Assembly (NCBI RefSeq): GCF_003121485.1
Contig: NZ_QAVX01000011.1
Location: 62,001-126,000 of the forward strand
From: Dyella sp. C11
GTDB taxonomy: Bacteria; Pseudomonadota; Gammaproteobacteria; Xanthomonadales; Rhodanobacteraceae
Length of the DNA: 64,000 nt
Direction: 5' to 3'
This document shows, one piece after another, positions 28,571-38,703 of this stretch (positions within the stretch are counted from its first letter, which is position 1; each line of letters opens with the position of its first letter). A program made the translations under genes and the position numbers. The notes beneath the pieces were generated by a model, which was not told the DNA's origin, did not search any database, and saw nothing but the letters and a program-made list of their open reading frames with translations.

Positions 28571-29386
28571 TTAGAACATGGTCCGCTCGATACCGAAGCG
28601 GTCGAAGATCTTGCTCGCAATCTCCTCGATGGAGACATGCGTGGTATTCAGATTGGGAATGTTTTCCCGGCGCATCAGCTTTTCGGCCTGCGACAGCTCC
28701 CAGCGACATTGCTCCAGCGTGGCGTAGCGACTGCCTGCGCGTCGCTGCTCGCGAATCTGCGCCAGCCGTTGCGGTTCGATGGTGAGACCGAACAGCCGAT
28801 CCTTGTAGGGGCGCAGTCGCGCCGGCAGTTCCAGCTTGTCCAGGTCGTCGTCGGTCAAGGGGTAATTGGCGGCGCTCACCCCGTAATGCAAGGCCATGTA
28901 AAGGCAGGTTGGCGTCTTGCCCGAGCGGGACACACCCACCAGGATCAGGTCGGCCTGCGCGTAATCCACATCGATGCCATCGTCATGGGACAGCGCGTAG
29001 TTGGTCGCGTTGATGCGCGCTTCGTATTTGTCGAAATCCACCAGACCGTGGGATCGGTTCACCGCACCGGAACGCTTGGCACCCAACTCCTCTTCCAGCG
29101 GCCCGATGAAGGGCGCAAACACATCCAGCATCAAACCGCCGCTCTCCGCCACGATTTCGCACAGTTCGCGCGAGGCCATGGTGTTGACCACGATGGGACG
29201 CTCGCCCGTTTGCGCATATCGGGTCTTGATGCGCAGCGCCGCCGCCTCGGCCTTCTGGGCATCATCGATGAAGGGCAACCGGTGCTTGTCGAACTGCACG
29301 CCCTCAAATTGCGCGAGGATGCTGTTGCCGATTGTCTCGGCGGTAATACCAGTGGAATCGGAGATGTAGAAAACGGTTCGCTGCAT
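28571..29386 (-). CDS. ppsR: PEP synthetase regulatory protein (bifunctional kinase/pyrophosphorylase)
   Basis: DUF299 protein that inactivates PEP synthase by ADP-dependent phosphorylation of its active-site threonine and reactivates it by phosphate-dependent dephosphorylation. The 271-residue protein begins MQRTVFYISDSTGITAETIGNS and carries the P-loop GVSRSGKTPTCLYMA at about residues 150-164. It is divergent from its target ppsA, the usual arrangement, with a 233-base shared region. Confidence 0.93.
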   Translation of the reverse strand: MQRTVFYISDSTGITAETIGNSILAQFEGVQFDKHRLPFIDDAQKAEAAALRIKTRYAQTGERPIVVNTMASRELCEIVAESGGLMLDVFAPFIGPLEEELGAKRSGAVNRSHGLVDFDKYEARINATNYALSHDDGIDVDYAQADLILVGVSRSGKTPTCLYMALHYGVSAANYPLTDDDLDKLELPARLRPYKDRLFGLTIEPQRLAQIREQRRAGSRYATLEQCRWELSQAEKLMRRENIPNLNTTHVSIEEIASKIFDRFGIERTMF

Positions 29387-29619
29387 GGCTGATCCAAAGT
29401 CACTGGTGGTTTCTGCCCCACACCTTAGCGCAAGGTGAAAAGCCTGTCTTTGCTTGACTCACAGCTGACTGGTATTGAGTTGGCGCTTGTTTTGGCCCGA
29501 ATGGTCTTCTTGTGCTCCGCACCATCGGCAGCGGACAATACCAGTTCTTTGTAACCCGATTTCTGCAAGAACTCGGAACAAGCCCACTTCTGAAACCTAA
29601 GAGCTCTGAGGAGACTCCC

Positions 29620-31992
29620 TTGAACGATCTGGTGCTTTGGCTCGACACGCTGCGCATGACCGACCTGGGCAAGGTCGGCGGCAAGAATGCGTCGCTCGGC
29701 GAGATGATCGGCAATCTCGCCAAACTCGGCGTGTCCGTGCCCGGTGGTTTCGCCACCACCGCTGACGCGTTCCAGGAATACCTCGACAAGAGCGGCGTCG
29801 CCAAGCGCATCCAGGAGCGTCTCGCTTCCCTGGACGTCGATGACGTGATGGCGCTGACGGCCGCCGGCAAGGAAATCCGCGAGTGGGTCACCGAGACGCC
29901 ACTGCCGGCTGATCTGGACAAGGCGATCCGCGATGCCTACGCCAAGCTCTGCAAGGACGCCGGCGCCGACAACATCGCCGTAGCCGTGCGCTCCTCCGCC
30001 ACCGCGGAAGACCTGCCCGACGCATCGTTCGCCGGCCAGCAGGAAACCTTCCTCAACGTGGTGGGCATCGAGGACGTGCTGCACAAGGTGAAGGAAGTCT
30101 TCGCCTCGCTCTACAACGACCGCGCCATTGCCTACCGCGTTCACCAGGGTTTCAAGCACGAAGACGTGTTCCTCTCCGCTGGCGTGCAGCTGATGGTGCG
30201 CTCGGACGTGGGCGCCTCGGGCGTGCTGTTCACGCTGGACACCGAATCGGGCTTCCGCGACGTGGTGTTCGTCACCGGCTCGTACGGTCTCGGCGAAATG
30301 GTTGTGCAGGGTGCGGTGAACCCCGATGAGTTCTACGTGTTCAAGCCCACGCTGAAGGCGGGCAAGCCGGCCGTGCTCCGTCGCAGCCTCGGCGCCAAGC
30401 AGCAGCGCATGGTCTATTCGGACAAGCCCGGCGAGCGCGTGCGCATCGAGGAAACGCCGGCTGATCTCCGCAACAAGTTCTGCATCACCGACGAGGACGT
30501 GCAGGAACTGGCCAAGCAGGCGCTGGTCATCGAGAAGCATTACGACCGCCCGATGGACATCGAGTGGGCGAAGGACGGCAATACCGGCAAGCTCTACATC
30601 GTGCAGGCCCGCCCGGAGACGGTGAAGTCGCGTGCCCACGCCACGCAACTGGAGCGCTTCCACCTCAACGAGAAGGGCAAGGTACTCGCCGAAGGCCGCG
30701 CCATCGGCCAGAAGATCGGCTCGGGCAAGGCGCGCGTCATTCGCTCGCTCGCCGACATGAACAAGGTGCAGGCCGGCGACGTGCTGATCGCCGACATGAC
30801 CGATCCCGATTGGGAACCCGTGATGAAGCGCGCGGCGGCCATCGTCACCAACCGTGGCGGCCGCACCTGTCACGCCGCCATCATCGCGCGCGAGCTGGGC
30901 GTGCCTGCCGTCGTGGGTACGGGCAATGCGCTGGACCTGATCCCGGACGGCGCGGAAGTCACCGTGTCGTGCGCCGAGGGTGACACCGGCATGATCTATG
31001 AAGGTCAACTCAAGTTCGATCGCGTGACGGCCGACCTGGGCGACATGCCCGAAGCCCCGCTCAAGATCATGATGAACGTGGCCAACCCGGAGCGTGCTTT
31101 CGACTTCGGCATGCTGCCGAACGCCGGCATCGGCCTGGCGCGCCTGGAAATGATCATCGCCAGCCACATCGGCGTGCATCCCAAGGCACTGCTGGAATAC
31201 GGCAAGCAGGATGCCGAGACCAAGAAGAAGATCGACGAACGCATGGCCGGCTACGCCGATCCGGTGTCGTTCTACGTCGATCGCCTTGCCGAAGGCATCG
31301 CGACCATCGCGGCGTCGGTGTATCCGAAGCCGGTGATCGTGCGCCTGTCGGACTTCAAGTCGAACGAGTACGCCGGTCTTATCGGTGGTTCGCGCTACGA
31401 GCCGCACGAAGAGAACCCGATGATCGGCTACCGCGGCGCCAGCCGTTACGTCGACCCGGGCTTCGCCGAGTCGTTCGGCCTGGAGTGCAAGGCCGTCAAG
31501 CGCGTGCGCGAAGTGATGGGCCTGGACAATGTGTGGGTGATGATTCCGTTCGTGCGCACGCTGGGCGAAGGCCGCAAGGTCATCGAGGTGCTGGCCAAGA
31601 ACGGCCTCAAGCAGCGCGAGAACGACCTCAAGGTCATCATGATGTGCGAAGTGCCGTCCAACGCGCTGCTCGCCGATGAGTTCCTGGAGATCTTCGATGG
31701 CTTCTCCATCGGCTCCAACGACCTCACGCAGCTCACGCTGGGCCTTGACCGCGATTCCAGCATCGTCGCCAACCTGTTCGACGAGCGCGACCCGGCGGTG
31801 AAGAAGCTGCTCGCCCTTGCCATCAAGACGGCACGCGAGAAGGGCAAGTACGTGGGCATCTGCGGCCAGGGTCCGTCGGACCACCCGGATCTCGCCGAAT
31901 GGCTGATGGATCAGGGCATCGAATCGGTGTCGCTCAATCCGGATACCGTGGTCGATACCTGGCTGCGCCTGGCCAAGCGCAAGGCAGCCTGA
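29620..31992 (+). CDS. ppsA: Phosphoenolpyruvate synthase
   Basis: Converts pyruvate plus ATP to PEP, AMP and phosphate for gluconeogenesis. The 790-residue protein (E. coli 792) has the N-terminal ATP-binding domain ([37 protein letters not shown]), the swivelling His domain with [18 protein letters not shown] carrying His/Thr targets, and the C-terminal PEP-binding TIM barrel ending [20 protein letters not shown] and [18 protein letters not shown] chose the TTG start with an excellent GAGGAG site 7 bases upstream (protein [13 protein letters not shown]); an in-frame upstream start would add 36 residues with no family match. Regulated by the divergent ppsR product. Confidence 0.96.
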   Translation: MNDLVLWLDTLRMTDLGKVGGKNASLGEMIGNLAKLGVSVPGGFATTADAFQEYLDKSGVAKRIQERLASLDVDDVMALTAAGKEIREWVTETPLPADLDKAIRDAYAKLCKDAGADNIAVAVRSSATAEDLPDASFAGQQETFLNVVGIEDVLHKVKEVFASLYNDRAIAYRVHQGFKHEDVFLSAGVQLMVRSDVGASGVLFTLDTESGFRDVVFVTGSYGLGEMVVQGAVNPDEFYVFKPTLKAGKPAVLRRSLGAKQQRMVYSDKPGERVRIEETPADLRNKFCITDEDVQELAKQALVIEKHYDRPMDIEWAKDGNTGKLYIVQARPETVKSRAHATQLERFHLNEKGKVLAEGRAIGQKIGSGKARVIRSLADMNKVQAGDVLIADMTDPDWEPVMKRAAAIVTNRGGRTCHAAIIARELGVPAVVGTGNALDLIPDGAEVTVSCAEGDTGMIYEGQLKFDRVTADLGDMPEAPLKIMMNVANPERAFDFGMLPNAGIGLARLEMIIASHIGVHPKALLEYGKQDAETKKKIDERMAGYADPVSFYVDRLAEGIATIAASVYPKPVIVRLSDFKSNEYAGLIGGSRYEPHEENPMIGYRGASRYVDPGFAESFGLECKAVKRVREVMGLDNVWVMIPFVRTLGEGRKVIEVLAKNGLKQRENDLKVIMMCEVPSNALLADEFLEIFDGFSIGSNDLTQLTLGLDRDSSIVANLFDERDPAVKKLLALAIKTAREKGKYVGICGQGPSDHPDLAEWLMDQGIESVSLNPDTVVDTWLRLAKRKAA

Positions 31993-32012
31993 GCGTTGCC
32001 GTAGCAGTAGCG

Positions 32013-32042
32013 AAAAGGGCGGTGGCGACACCGCCCTTTTTA
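32013..32042 (+). terminator. Terminator of ppsA
   Basis: AAAA plus an 8-bp stem (GGGCGGTG / CACCGCCC) with a 4-base GCGA loop, followed by five to six Ts. Could also serve the convergent SnoaL-like gene. Confidence 0.93.
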
Positions 32043-32080
32043 TTTGCGCGCGCGAAGCGTGACACCGCGTATATGAACCA

Positions 32081-32500
32081 TCAGGGCGAACACGGTCGAC
32101 CAGCCGTATCGAACGTGCTCTCGTCCAACCGGATCAAACCCTGTCGCACGATGACCCATGTGGTTATCGGCAACGCCATGGCCGAAATGCCCTGCCCGCT
32201 TCTCGCCACGAAACGAACAGTGACACGATCGTCCTGGACGACGATGTCCTCGATGTCGTCGTGAATATCGGGATAGGCCTCAAACAATGCACGGTACGTT
32301 CGGAGCACATCGGCACGCCCGGTTCGAGGACTGCAGAAATCCGAGGACAGAAGCCGCGCGTCATCCGCGTAGAGCGTTGCCATGGCCTCCGCATCATGGC
32401 GGTTGAAGGCATCGAACATGGCACGCACGACGGACTCGGCGGGAGGCTCCGCGGGTGCCACCCATCCCCACGCAAAGGCAATGACGATCACGGGACTCAT
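32081..32500 (-). CDS. SnoaL-like (NTF2-fold) protein with N-terminal signal
   Basis: The 139-residue protein has a short hydrophobic N-terminus (MSPVIVIAFAWGWVAPAEP) that may be a signal peptide, then a SnoaL/NTF2-like domain: VRAMFDAFNRHDAEAMATLYADDARLLSSD, YRALFEAYPDIHDDIEDIVV and VRFVARSGQ. Such proteins are isomerases, hydrolases or ligand binders; the specific role cannot be called. A strong GAGGAG ribosome-binding site precedes the ATG. Divergent from the second signal peptidase gene. Confidence 0.75.
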   Translation of the reverse strand: MSPVIVIAFAWGWVAPAEPPAESVVRAMFDAFNRHDAEAMATLYADDARLLSSDFCSPRTGRADVLRTYRALFEAYPDIHDDIEDIVVQDDRVTVRFVARSGQGISAMALPITTWVIVRQGLIRLDESTFDTAGRPCSP

Positions 32501-32640
32501 GCGTGTCTCCTCGAACGGTGTGGCTCGCAGCTTCGCCTTCAGGGTCCGCTCGCGCGTTTCACGGCTTGCTGTGTTTTCGGCACGGAACCTTCAGCGACGA
32601 ACCGTGGTCATCCCTTGGGACCGGGGAATGGAGAACGACC

Positions 32641-33315
32641 ATGCGCCAACTCGCCAAGCTGGTGATCGAGAACAAAGGCTTCCTCACCTTCATGCTTTGC
32701 ATGTTCATGTTCCGCAGCGCTGTCGCGGACTGGAACGTGGTGCCAACCGGCTCCATGCAACCGACCATCGAGATCGGCGACCGCATCGTGGTGGACAAGG
32801 CCGCTTACGATCTGCGCATTCCGTTCACCCATGTATCCCTGGTCCATCGCGCCGATCCGCAACGCGGCGACATCGTGGTGCTGGACTCCGATGCCGCCGG
32901 CGAGCGGCTGGTAAAACGAGTCATCGGCGTGCCGGGCGACCAGGTGGCACTCGTGCAAAACCACCTCTACGTGAACGGCAAGGCTGCCGGCTATCGGGCC
33001 ACCACGGTGAGCGGCATCCGCGATGACCGGGAAGATCCCGCCCTCTACGCATTCGAAGACACCGGCTCGACCAGCCACGTCGTCCGCTGGTCCATGGCCG
33101 CGCAAGGACACACCACCGATTTCGGCCCGGTGACCGTGCCGTCAGGCCACTACCTGCTGCTCGGCGACAATCGTGACAACAGCGCCGATTCCCGCTATTT
33201 CGGCTTCTTCCCGCGAAAGGAGATCGTGGGACGGGCCACCCGCGTGGCGATGTCGCTGGACCCCGCCAACCACTACCGGCCCAGGGCAGATCGCTGGGGC
33301 GCTTCACTGCAGTGA
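32641..33315 (+). CDS. Signal peptidase I, second and shorter paralogue
   Basis: The 224-residue protein has one probable membrane segment near the N-terminus (about 14-30, FLTFMLCMFMFRSAVA), where the main LepB has two. It has the catalytic Ser in VPTGSMQPTIEIGD (about 38), the catalytic Lys in ERLVKRVIGVPGD (about 98), and LLLGDNRDNSADSRYFGF (about 180). All S26A residues are intact, so it should be active. It is monocistronic, divergent from a SnoaL-like gene, and ends in an 18-bp perfect palindrome (33301-33318) that overlaps the stop. A dedicated substrate set is possible but not shown. Confidence 0.9.
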   Translation: MRQLAKLVIENKGFLTFMLCMFMFRSAVADWNVVPTGSMQPTIEIGDRIVVDKAAYDLRIPFTHVSLVHRADPQRGDIVVLDSDAAGERLVKRVIGVPGDQVALVQNHLYVNGKAAGYRATTVSGIRDDREDPALYAFEDTGSTSHVVRWSMAAQGHTTDFGPVTVPSGHYLLLGDNRDNSADSRYFGFFPRKEIVGRATRVAMSLDPANHYRPRADRWGASLQ

Positions 33316-33340
33316 AGCAAAGAAATTTGCACCAACCCCA

Positions 33341-33369
33341 TTGCCAGCATCGCCATCACCACGTAAGAT
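33341..33369 (+). promoter_or_regulatory. Probable promoter of tRNA-Ser
   Basis: TTGCCA, 17-base spacer, TAAGAT, 33 bases before the tRNA 5' end. Match to sigma-70 is by eye. Confidence 0.6.
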
Positions 33370-33402
33370 TACCGGCTCGCGTGGACCACACGCACCATCT
33401 TT

Positions 33403-33533
<131 letters not shown>

Positions 33534-33551
33534 GCTGCGACGGCTGGATAA

Positions 33552-33668
33552 GAACCCACCCGGGTTCGACAAAATTGCCTGGAGCAATTTTGGACAGCCG
33601 AAGGCTGGCCCCGTAGCGCGCCAGCGCGAAGGGGTCGGGTCCAAGGATGGACCCGACAATCCCACCCT
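33552..33668. repeat. Array of five consecutive inverted repeats, possibly a REP-like element
   Basis: Five hairpin units follow each other almost without gaps: GAACCC/GGGTTC (33552-33567), AAAATTGC/GCAATTTT (33571-33591), CAGCC/GGCTG (33595-33607), CCCC..CGCG/CGCG..GGGG (33609-33634) and GTCGGGTCC/GGACCCGAC (33634-33657). They are followed by AATCCCACCCT, an 11-base copy of part of the tRNA-Ser 3' half (33474-33484). No credible reading frame covers the region. It could be a palindromic repeat element or the remnant of a tRNA-linked insertion. Confidence 0.6.
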
Positions 33669-33778
33669 GCACGCAGCGAGCTTTTTGCTTTCAAACTCCG
33701 CCCACCATTCCACAACCTTCTTTACGCATTCATCCCCTATCCGTCATGCTCGCATCGCGTCGCCACACCAGGCATCCC

Positions 33779-34480
33779 ATGATCGAGTTCGGACACGGAA
33801 CGCACGTCGGCTTGCGCCGCGCGCGAAATGAAGACACCTACTACGCCGATGCCTCGCTCGGGCTTTTTCTCGTGGCCGATGGCATGGGTGGACACCAGCA
33901 TGGCGAGGTGGCTTCGGCATTGGTCCGTGATGCCATTGCCGACCTGGTGACGCGCGGCCACAGCCTGGTCGAAGCCGTTCGCGCGGCAGACGAGCGCCTG
34001 ATCCAGCACAGTCGTGGATTTCGCGACGCGCGCCCCATGGGCACCACCATCGCCGCCTTGCGCCTGCATGCAGACAGCTACGAAGTGGTGTGGGTAGGCG
34101 ACAGCCGCGTGTACGTGTGGCAGAAGACGTTGCGTCAGGTGAGCCACGATCACTCGCTGGTGCAGGAGCTTGTGGCCGCTGGCACGCTGGATGCCGCGCA
34201 AGCCGCGCGACACCCTCAACGGAACGTCATTACCCAGGCATTAGGCATTACGGCCGCGGAGCAATTGCATATCGGCATGGCACGCGGAAAGCTCGAGCAC
34301 GGCATGTGCTTCCTGCTCTGCAGCGACGGGCTCACCGAAGAAGTGACCGATACCGTGATTGCCGGCATCGTGTCGCGCCAGGATCTTTCTGCCCAGGAAA
34401 GCACCGAACATTTGCTGCTCGCCGCGCTGGAAGGTGGCGGCAGCGACAACGTAACGGCCATACTCGCCCGCATCAACTGA
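33779..34480 (+). CDS. PP2C-family serine/threonine protein phosphatase
   Basis: The 233-residue cytosolic protein has the bacterial PP2C/Stp pattern: GLRRARNEDTYYADASLGLFLVADGMGGHQHGE with metal ligands, MGTTIAAL, VWVGDSRVYVW, QVSHDHSLVQEL, ITQALGI, LLCSDGLTEEV and the C-terminal GGSDNVTAIL. All metal-binding Asp positions appear present. I took the ATG giving MIEFGHGTHVG, which begins at the conserved domain; another ATG 33 bases upstream is possible. No Ser/Thr kinase gene is adjacent. It may reverse regulatory phosphorylation or form part of a type VI secretion or stress circuit elsewhere. Confidence 0.9.
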   Translation: MIEFGHGTHVGLRRARNEDTYYADASLGLFLVADGMGGHQHGEVASALVRDAIADLVTRGHSLVEAVRAADERLIQHSRGFRDARPMGTTIAALRLHADSYEVVWVGDSRVYVWQKTLRQVSHDHSLVQELVAAGTLDAAQAARHPQRNVITQALGITAAEQLHIGMARGKLEHGMCFLLCSDGLTEEVTDTVIAGIVSRQDLSAQESTEHLLLAALEGGGSDNVTAILARIN

Positions 34481-34494
34481 CGCGGGCGCACGCA

Positions 34495-35217
34495 TCAATG
34501 GACGGCAGGCGCTTCTTCGCGGCGCCAGACCGACGTACCACCGGCACTCTTGTCCAGCGAATCAAGCCGCTTTTCGTGAGCGGCGGTTTCATCGGCACTC
34601 GCATGCAACACACGAGGACGTCGATCGAGCACGATGGGCGCCATCGTCACGGCCGCGCCTTGCTCCTGCGCTCCTTCGAAACCCAGATCCAGCACAACCT
34701 GACCTGAAGTCATGGCCAGATAGACATCCGCCAGCAGCTGCGCGTCGATCAGGCCGCCGTGCAGGTCGCGCGCGGAATTGTCCACACCCAGGCGCTTGCA
34801 CAGCGCGTCCAGGCTGTTGCGCTGTCCGGGATAGCGCTCGCGCGCCATCATCAGCGTATCAAGCACGCTGCAGCGATCTTCCAGACGGCCAAACGATTCA
34901 CCCAGCCGTGCAAGTTCGCCGTTGATGAAGCCGACGTCGAACGTTGCGTTATGGATGATCAGTTCGGAGTCACCGATGAAGGCAAGGAATTCCTCGACCA
35001 CATCCGCGAAGCGCGGCTTGTCGAGCAGGAACTCGTCCTCGATGCCCGTGACCTGTCGTGCGCCTTCGTCGATGGCGCGATCGGGGTTCAGGTAGGTCTG
35101 ATAGTAACGCCCCGTGGGACGGCGCTCGATCATCTCCACACAAGCGATTTCAATCAGGCGATGACCCTGACGGACTTCGAGACCGGTGGTCTCGGTATCC
35201 AGCACGATTTGCCTCAT
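34495..35217 (-). CDS. dnaQ: DNA polymerase III epsilon subunit (3'-5' proofreading exonuclease)
   Basis: DEDDh exonuclease. The 240-residue protein has Exo[11 protein letters not shown] (residues 5-14), Exo[16 protein letters not shown] (about 97) and ExoIII with [15 protein letters not shown] (about 160). The C-terminal 60 residues include the tail that binds the alpha subunit. Its start overlaps the rnhA stop as ATGA. The rnhA-dnaQ pair beside a YafS-like methyltransferase and divergent gloB matches the E. coli locus. Confidence 0.95.
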   Translation of the reverse strand: MRQIVLDTETTGLEVRQGHRLIEIACVEMIERRPTGRYYQTYLNPDRAIDEGARQVTGIEDEFLLDKPRFADVVEEFLAFIGDSELIIHNATFDVGFINGELARLGESFGRLEDRCSVLDTLMMARERYPGQRNSLDALCKRLGVDNSARDLHGGLIDAQLLADVYLAMTSGQVVLDLGFEGAQEQGAAVTMAPIVLDRRPRVLHASADETAAHEKRLDSLDKSAGGTSVWRREEAPAVH

Positions 35218-35657
35218 GCGTTGCTCCTGTAATGCTCTGCCTGCTCACGAGCGGCGACATCCACGCGCTCGTTTTCCACATGGCCGTTGTGGCCCTTCAC
35301 CCATTGCCAGCGCACCTGATGGGTCTGTGTCGCCGTGGACAGGCGTTCCCACAGATCCTGGTTTTTCACAGGCTTCTTGTCCGCGGTTTTCCAGCCATTG
35401 GCGCGCCACTTGGGCACCCATTCCTCGATGCCCTGCATGACGTAGCGCGAGTCGGTGGTCAACGCCACCTTGCATGGTCGCGTCAACGCCTCAAGCGCGC
35501 CGATGGCCGCCATCAGTTCCATCCGATTATTGGTGGTGGCTGGCTCACCACCCGAGACCATGCGCTCGGTTCCCTTCGCGCGCAGCAGTGCGGCCCATCC
35601 ACCCGGCCCGGGATTGCCCAGGCAGGCGCCGTCGGTAAAAGCTTCCACTTCGGTCAT
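35214..35657 (-). CDS. rnhA: Ribonuclease HI
   Basis: Removes RNA from RNA-DNA hybrids (R-loops, primers). The 147-residue protein has the catalytic DEDD set: [20 protein letters not shown] (Asp), [13 protein letters not shown] (Glu), [12 protein letters not shown] (Asp) and [12 protein letters not shown] (Asp), plus the basic handle region [24 protein letters not shown]. Chosen start [10 protein letters not shown]; an ATG three codons upstream is also in frame. Coupled to dnaQ by a 4-base overlap. Confidence 0.95.
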   Translation of the reverse strand: MTEVEAFTDGACLGNPGPGGWAALLRAKGTERMVSGGEPATTNNRMELMAAIGALEALTRPCKVALTTDSRYVMQGIEEWVPKWRANGWKTADKKPVKNQDLWERLSTATQTHQVRWQWVKGHNGHVENERVDVAAREQAEHYRSNA

Positions 35658-35685
35658 TGTCACCATCGATAAGGTAAGAAAAAAA

Positions 35686-36369
35686 TCAGGGCGCCGCATT
35701 ACGGCGCGCGCCAGGTGCGAGACCGACGTTCACGGTGGCAGGCAATGTCTTGGGTTTCAGTCGTATGGGTGTAGCGACGCGACGGCGCTTGCGCGCAATC
35801 AGCATGTAGCCTCCACCGAAAGGATGGGCATGGTCCATCGCAACGCGACTACCCGGCCACGCTCGCCCCACGCGCTCGATCCGTTCGATATCGAGCTCGC
35901 TGCGGCGAACCCAGCGCTCGAGCAGAATCGGCGAGTGCATGGTGGGAGCCGATCCACGCGTGCGCCACATCATCCAGGGAAGCCAGGCACTGAAGGGATG
36001 CAACCCGGTAAGCGCAAGCACGCCACCGGGTGCGAGCACGCGCGCGGATTCTTCCAGCATGTCCTGCGGCGAACCGGAAACTTCGAGCGCATGGCGCAGC
36101 AGGACCAGATCGAAAACCTCGTCCAGGAACGGCAGCGATTCGTCGACCCTGGCCTGCAGGTCGCCTTCGTAGCGTTGCGTAGCCACGCTGAGGCGCGTCC
36201 AGTTGCCCAGCAGGGGCAGCACGGGCGGCGTGTCGCCAGCCGCCGCACTGACCATCAGGGCGCGACTGCCGCTGCATCGCTGCAATCCGGGCGCCAACAC
36301 CGCCGTCTCGTCCGCCAGCAGATTGCGCAACGGGGCACTGCTGTAAATGTCTTGATCACGCTGAGACAT
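35686..36369 (-). CDS. SAM-dependent methyltransferase, YafS-like
   Basis: The 227-residue protein contains the class I methyltransferase elements [13 protein letters not shown] (motif I position), [38 protein letters not shown] (motif II-IV) and [14 protein letters not shown] (post-motif). The C-terminus is basic ([18 protein letters not shown]). In E. coli a methyltransferase (yafS) occupies exactly this place between gloB and rnhA, so this is probably its counterpart; the substrate is unknown. The start giving [11 protein letters not shown] was preferred to one 30 bases upstream. The 224 bases to gloB hold divergent start signals and a small inverted repeat (CTCACT/AGTGAG, 36492-36507). 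Confidence 0.82.
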   Translation of the reverse strand: MSQRDQDIYSSAPLRNLLADETAVLAPGLQRCSGSRALMVSAAAGDTPPVLPLLGNWTRLSVATQRYEGDLQARVDESLPFLDEVFDLVLLRHALEVSGSPQDMLEESARVLAPGGVLALTGLHPFSAWLPWMMWRTRGSAPTMHSPILLERWVRRSELDIERIERVGRAWPGSRVAMDHAHPFGGGYMLIARKRRRVATPIRLKPKTLPATVNVGLAPGARRNAAP

Positions 36370-36593
36370 GGAGGGCCGGCCAGTCGTATCGATAGGCACA
36401 GTTTACTTGCGGCCGGCGCCAACGTGTCCTGGTTGACAGTGCAACCGCCGATGACACCGCAAGTCTGAACTTCCCCGCCGATGATTAACGTCTCACTAAC
36501 GAGTGAGCGGGAGAGGGGCTTTATAGTCAGCCACTTCGCGCAAGCCATGGACGGGCCTGCGTCAGTCGATACGAAACCCTGGAGGACGACTCC

Positions 36594-37358
36594 TTGCACG
36601 TCGTACCGTTACCGGCGCTTGCCGATAATTACATCTGGTTGCTGCATGACGATGATGGCCGCGCCATTGTCGTGGACCCGGGCGACGCCGCTCCGGTCGA
36701 AGCCGCGCTTCAACAACGTCATCTGACGTTGTGCGCCATTCTGCTTACACACCACCATCACGATCATGTCGGCGGTGTCGAGGCACTGCTTACGCGTCAC
36801 CGCGTGCCCGTCTATGCGCCGCACGACGAGCGCATCGCGCACGCAACGCATCGCGTCGACGACGGCGACCTTGTTCAACTGGACATACCCGCCTCGCGCT
36901 TCGACGTGATCGCCGTGCCGGGCCATACCACCACGCATATCGCGTATGCCGGTGAAGGCGTACTGCTTTGCGGCGACACGCTCTTCAGCATGGGCTGCGG
37001 TCGACTGTTCGAAGGCACGCCAGCGCAGATGTTGGCATCGCTCGATCGGTTGTCCTCCCTACCCGGCAATACGCTGGTGTGCTGTGCTCATGAATACACC
37101 GCGGCCAATGGACGCTTTGCACACACCGTCGAACCGGCCAACGCAGCCCTTGCCGCACGGCAGGTCGAAGTAGCGCAACTGCGCGCAAACGATCGCCCCA
37201 GTCTTCCCGTTCCATTGGCCACCGAGCAGGCGACAAATCCGTTCCTGCGCGTAGACAGCGACGCTGTCGTTGCCTGGGCGAGCGAGCGAGGCGTCACGGG
37301 TGATCGCGTCGCCCGCTTCGCCGCGCTGCGGGCCAACAAGGACGTATTCGCCGGATGA
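36594..37358 (+). CDS. gloB: Hydroxyacylglutathione hydrolase (glyoxalase II)
   Basis: Zinc metallo-beta-lactamase-fold thioesterase that hydrolyses S-lactoylglutathione, completing methylglyoxal detoxification. The 254-residue protein begins LHVVPLPALADNYIWLLHDDDGRAIVVDPGD, has the metal motif LLTHHHHDHVGG (about 51-62), VPGHTTTHIAYAG, GDTLFSMGCGRLFEGT and VCCAHEYTAANGRFA. The start is TTG with a strong GGAGG site 9 bases upstream. The stop overlaps the start of the lytic transglycosylase gene (ATGA), as the two are neighbours in E. coli too. Confidence 0.95.
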   Translation: MHVVPLPALADNYIWLLHDDDGRAIVVDPGDAAPVEAALQQRHLTLCAILLTHHHHDHVGGVEALLTRHRVPVYAPHDERIAHATHRVDDGDLVQLDIPASRFDVIAVPGHTTTHIAYAGEGVLLCGDTLFSMGCGRLFEGTPAQMLASLDRLSSLPGNTLVCCAHEYTAANGRFAHTVEPANAALAARQVEVAQLRANDRPSLPVPLATEQATNPFLRVDSDAVVAWASERGVTGDRVARFAALRANKDVFAG

Positions 37359-38599
37359 AAACGATACGACGCCTGCGTCCCCTGCCCCTCGCCACGTCAG
37401 TCTTTCTCGCTGCGTGCGCTTCGGGCCCAGCCCAAAAACCCGCACAGCCGCCAGCGTCTGCGCCCACGCCACAAGCGCAGGCGCCGCACGCCAACATCCA
37501 TGCCACGACGACACCGGCCGCTGTCAGCGCAGCGGACGACGGCAACATCTGGCAGAACCTGCGCAACAGCTTTGCGATGGCCGATTGCGACGCAGACCCG
37601 GGCATCACCCTGTGGGCGCGCCGCTACACCAGCAACCCGCAGCGCTTTGAAGACCAGATCGCCGCGGCAGCCCCCAGGCTCGCCTACGTGCAGCAGATCG
37701 CCGCGCGTCACAACGTGGCGGGCGAATTCGCGCTCATACCCTGGGTGGAAAGCCAGTATCGCCCTGTCTCCGGTGGCAAGGGCATGCCGGCCGGCATGTG
37801 GCAGATCATGCCGTCGACGGCCAACGCCATGGGCATTCGCGTCGACAAGAATTTCGACGGCCGACTGGACGTCCCCGCAGCCACCGACGCCATCATGACG
37901 TTGCTGAGCCGTTACCACGACGATCTGGGTGACTGGCGCCTGGTCGACTACGCATTCAACGCCGGTGAGTTCGGCATCAAGCGCACGGTGAGCCAACACG
38001 GCACGCCGCCCGACGAACCGGTGATTCCGAAGATGCCGGTGAAACCGGTGACGCGGGAACACCTGGTCAAATTGCTTGCCATCGCGTGCGTCATCCGTGA
38101 GCCGGATCGTTTCAACGTCAGCCTGCCGACGCTGCCATCCGAGCAACGCCTGGTCGCCGTCAGCATCGACAACTCGATGCCCATGGCCAGCGCCGCCAGT
38201 CATGCCGGCATGTCGACGGATGAGCTGAAGGACAACAATGCGGGCTCTCGCAATGGTGTGATCGATGCGAGTGCATCACCGTACGTCTTGCTGCCGAGTG
38301 GCAAGGCGCAGCAGTTCCGAAGCTCGCTGCTCGCCGAAGGCAATACCGGCGCTCAGAACGTGCCAGGTACCGCCACACTGCCACCATTGAGCGCAGCGCT
38401 CAGCGCGGCAACCAGCAACGATGACGATGCAGCCGACTCGAAAGCGAGCCGTCGCACGCACACGGTGAAGTCGGGTGAGAGCCTCTGGTCCATCGCCAAG
38501 CGCTACTCAGTGGACATCAAGCAGTTGGAGCAGTGGAACCATCTGGCAGGTCCAGGCGTGAAGCCGGGTCAGGTCCTGAAAGTCAGCGCGCCGGGCTGA
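37355..38599 (+). CDS. mltD: Membrane-bound lytic murein transglycosylase D-like lipoprotein
   Basis: Cleaves glycan strands of peptidoglycan with formation of anhydro-muropeptides, which NagZ later recycles. The 414-residue protein has a lipoprotein signal (lipobox FLAAC, Cys21), a Pro/Ala/Gln-rich linker, an SLT domain (about 105-260) with the catalytic Glu in ALIPWVESQYRP followed by AGMWQIMPSTANAMG and VDYAFNAGE, and one clear C-terminal LysM domain (about 367-412, HTVKSGESLWSIAKRYSVDIKQLEQWN). A more degenerate LysM-like segment lies around 265-305. Two-gene operon with gloB. Confidence 0.9.
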   Translation: MKTIRRLRPLPLATSVFLAACASGPAQKPAQPPASAPTPQAQAPHANIHATTTPAAVSAADDGNIWQNLRNSFAMADCDADPGITLWARRYTSNPQRFEDQIAAAAPRLAYVQQIAARHNVAGEFALIPWVESQYRPVSGGKGMPAGMWQIMPSTANAMGIRVDKNFDGRLDVPAATDAIMTLLSRYHDDLGDWRLVDYAFNAGEFGIKRTVSQHGTPPDEPVIPKMPVKPVTREHLVKLLAIACVIREPDRFNVSLPTLPSEQRLVAVSIDNSMPMASAASHAGMSTDELKDNNAGSRNGVIDASASPYVLLPSGKAQQFRSSLLAEGNTGAQNVPGTATLPPLSAALSAATSNDDDAADSKASRRTHTVKSGESLWSIAKRYSVDIKQLEQWNHLAGPGVKPGQVLKVSAPG

Positions 38600-38652
38600 C
38601 CCTTCGCGCGACCATCCCACTCACTGTTCTTGACGTTCAACTGATTGGCAAC

Positions 38653-38685
38653 AAAAAAAGGCGGCCTTGCGGGCCGCCTTTTTTT
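38653..38685 (+). terminator. Intrinsic terminator after mltD
   Basis: A7, 7-bp stem GGCGGCC / GGCCGCC with a 5-base loop, T7. Positioned between convergent mltD and ppiD, so it can act in both directions. Confidence 0.94.
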
Positions 38686-38703
38686 CATTCTGTTCGATCG
38701 CGC

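Noticed and set aside
29425-32031. 868-residue open frame opposite ppsA
   Set aside because: Antisense shadow of ppsA; His/Arg/Val-rich with no family features.
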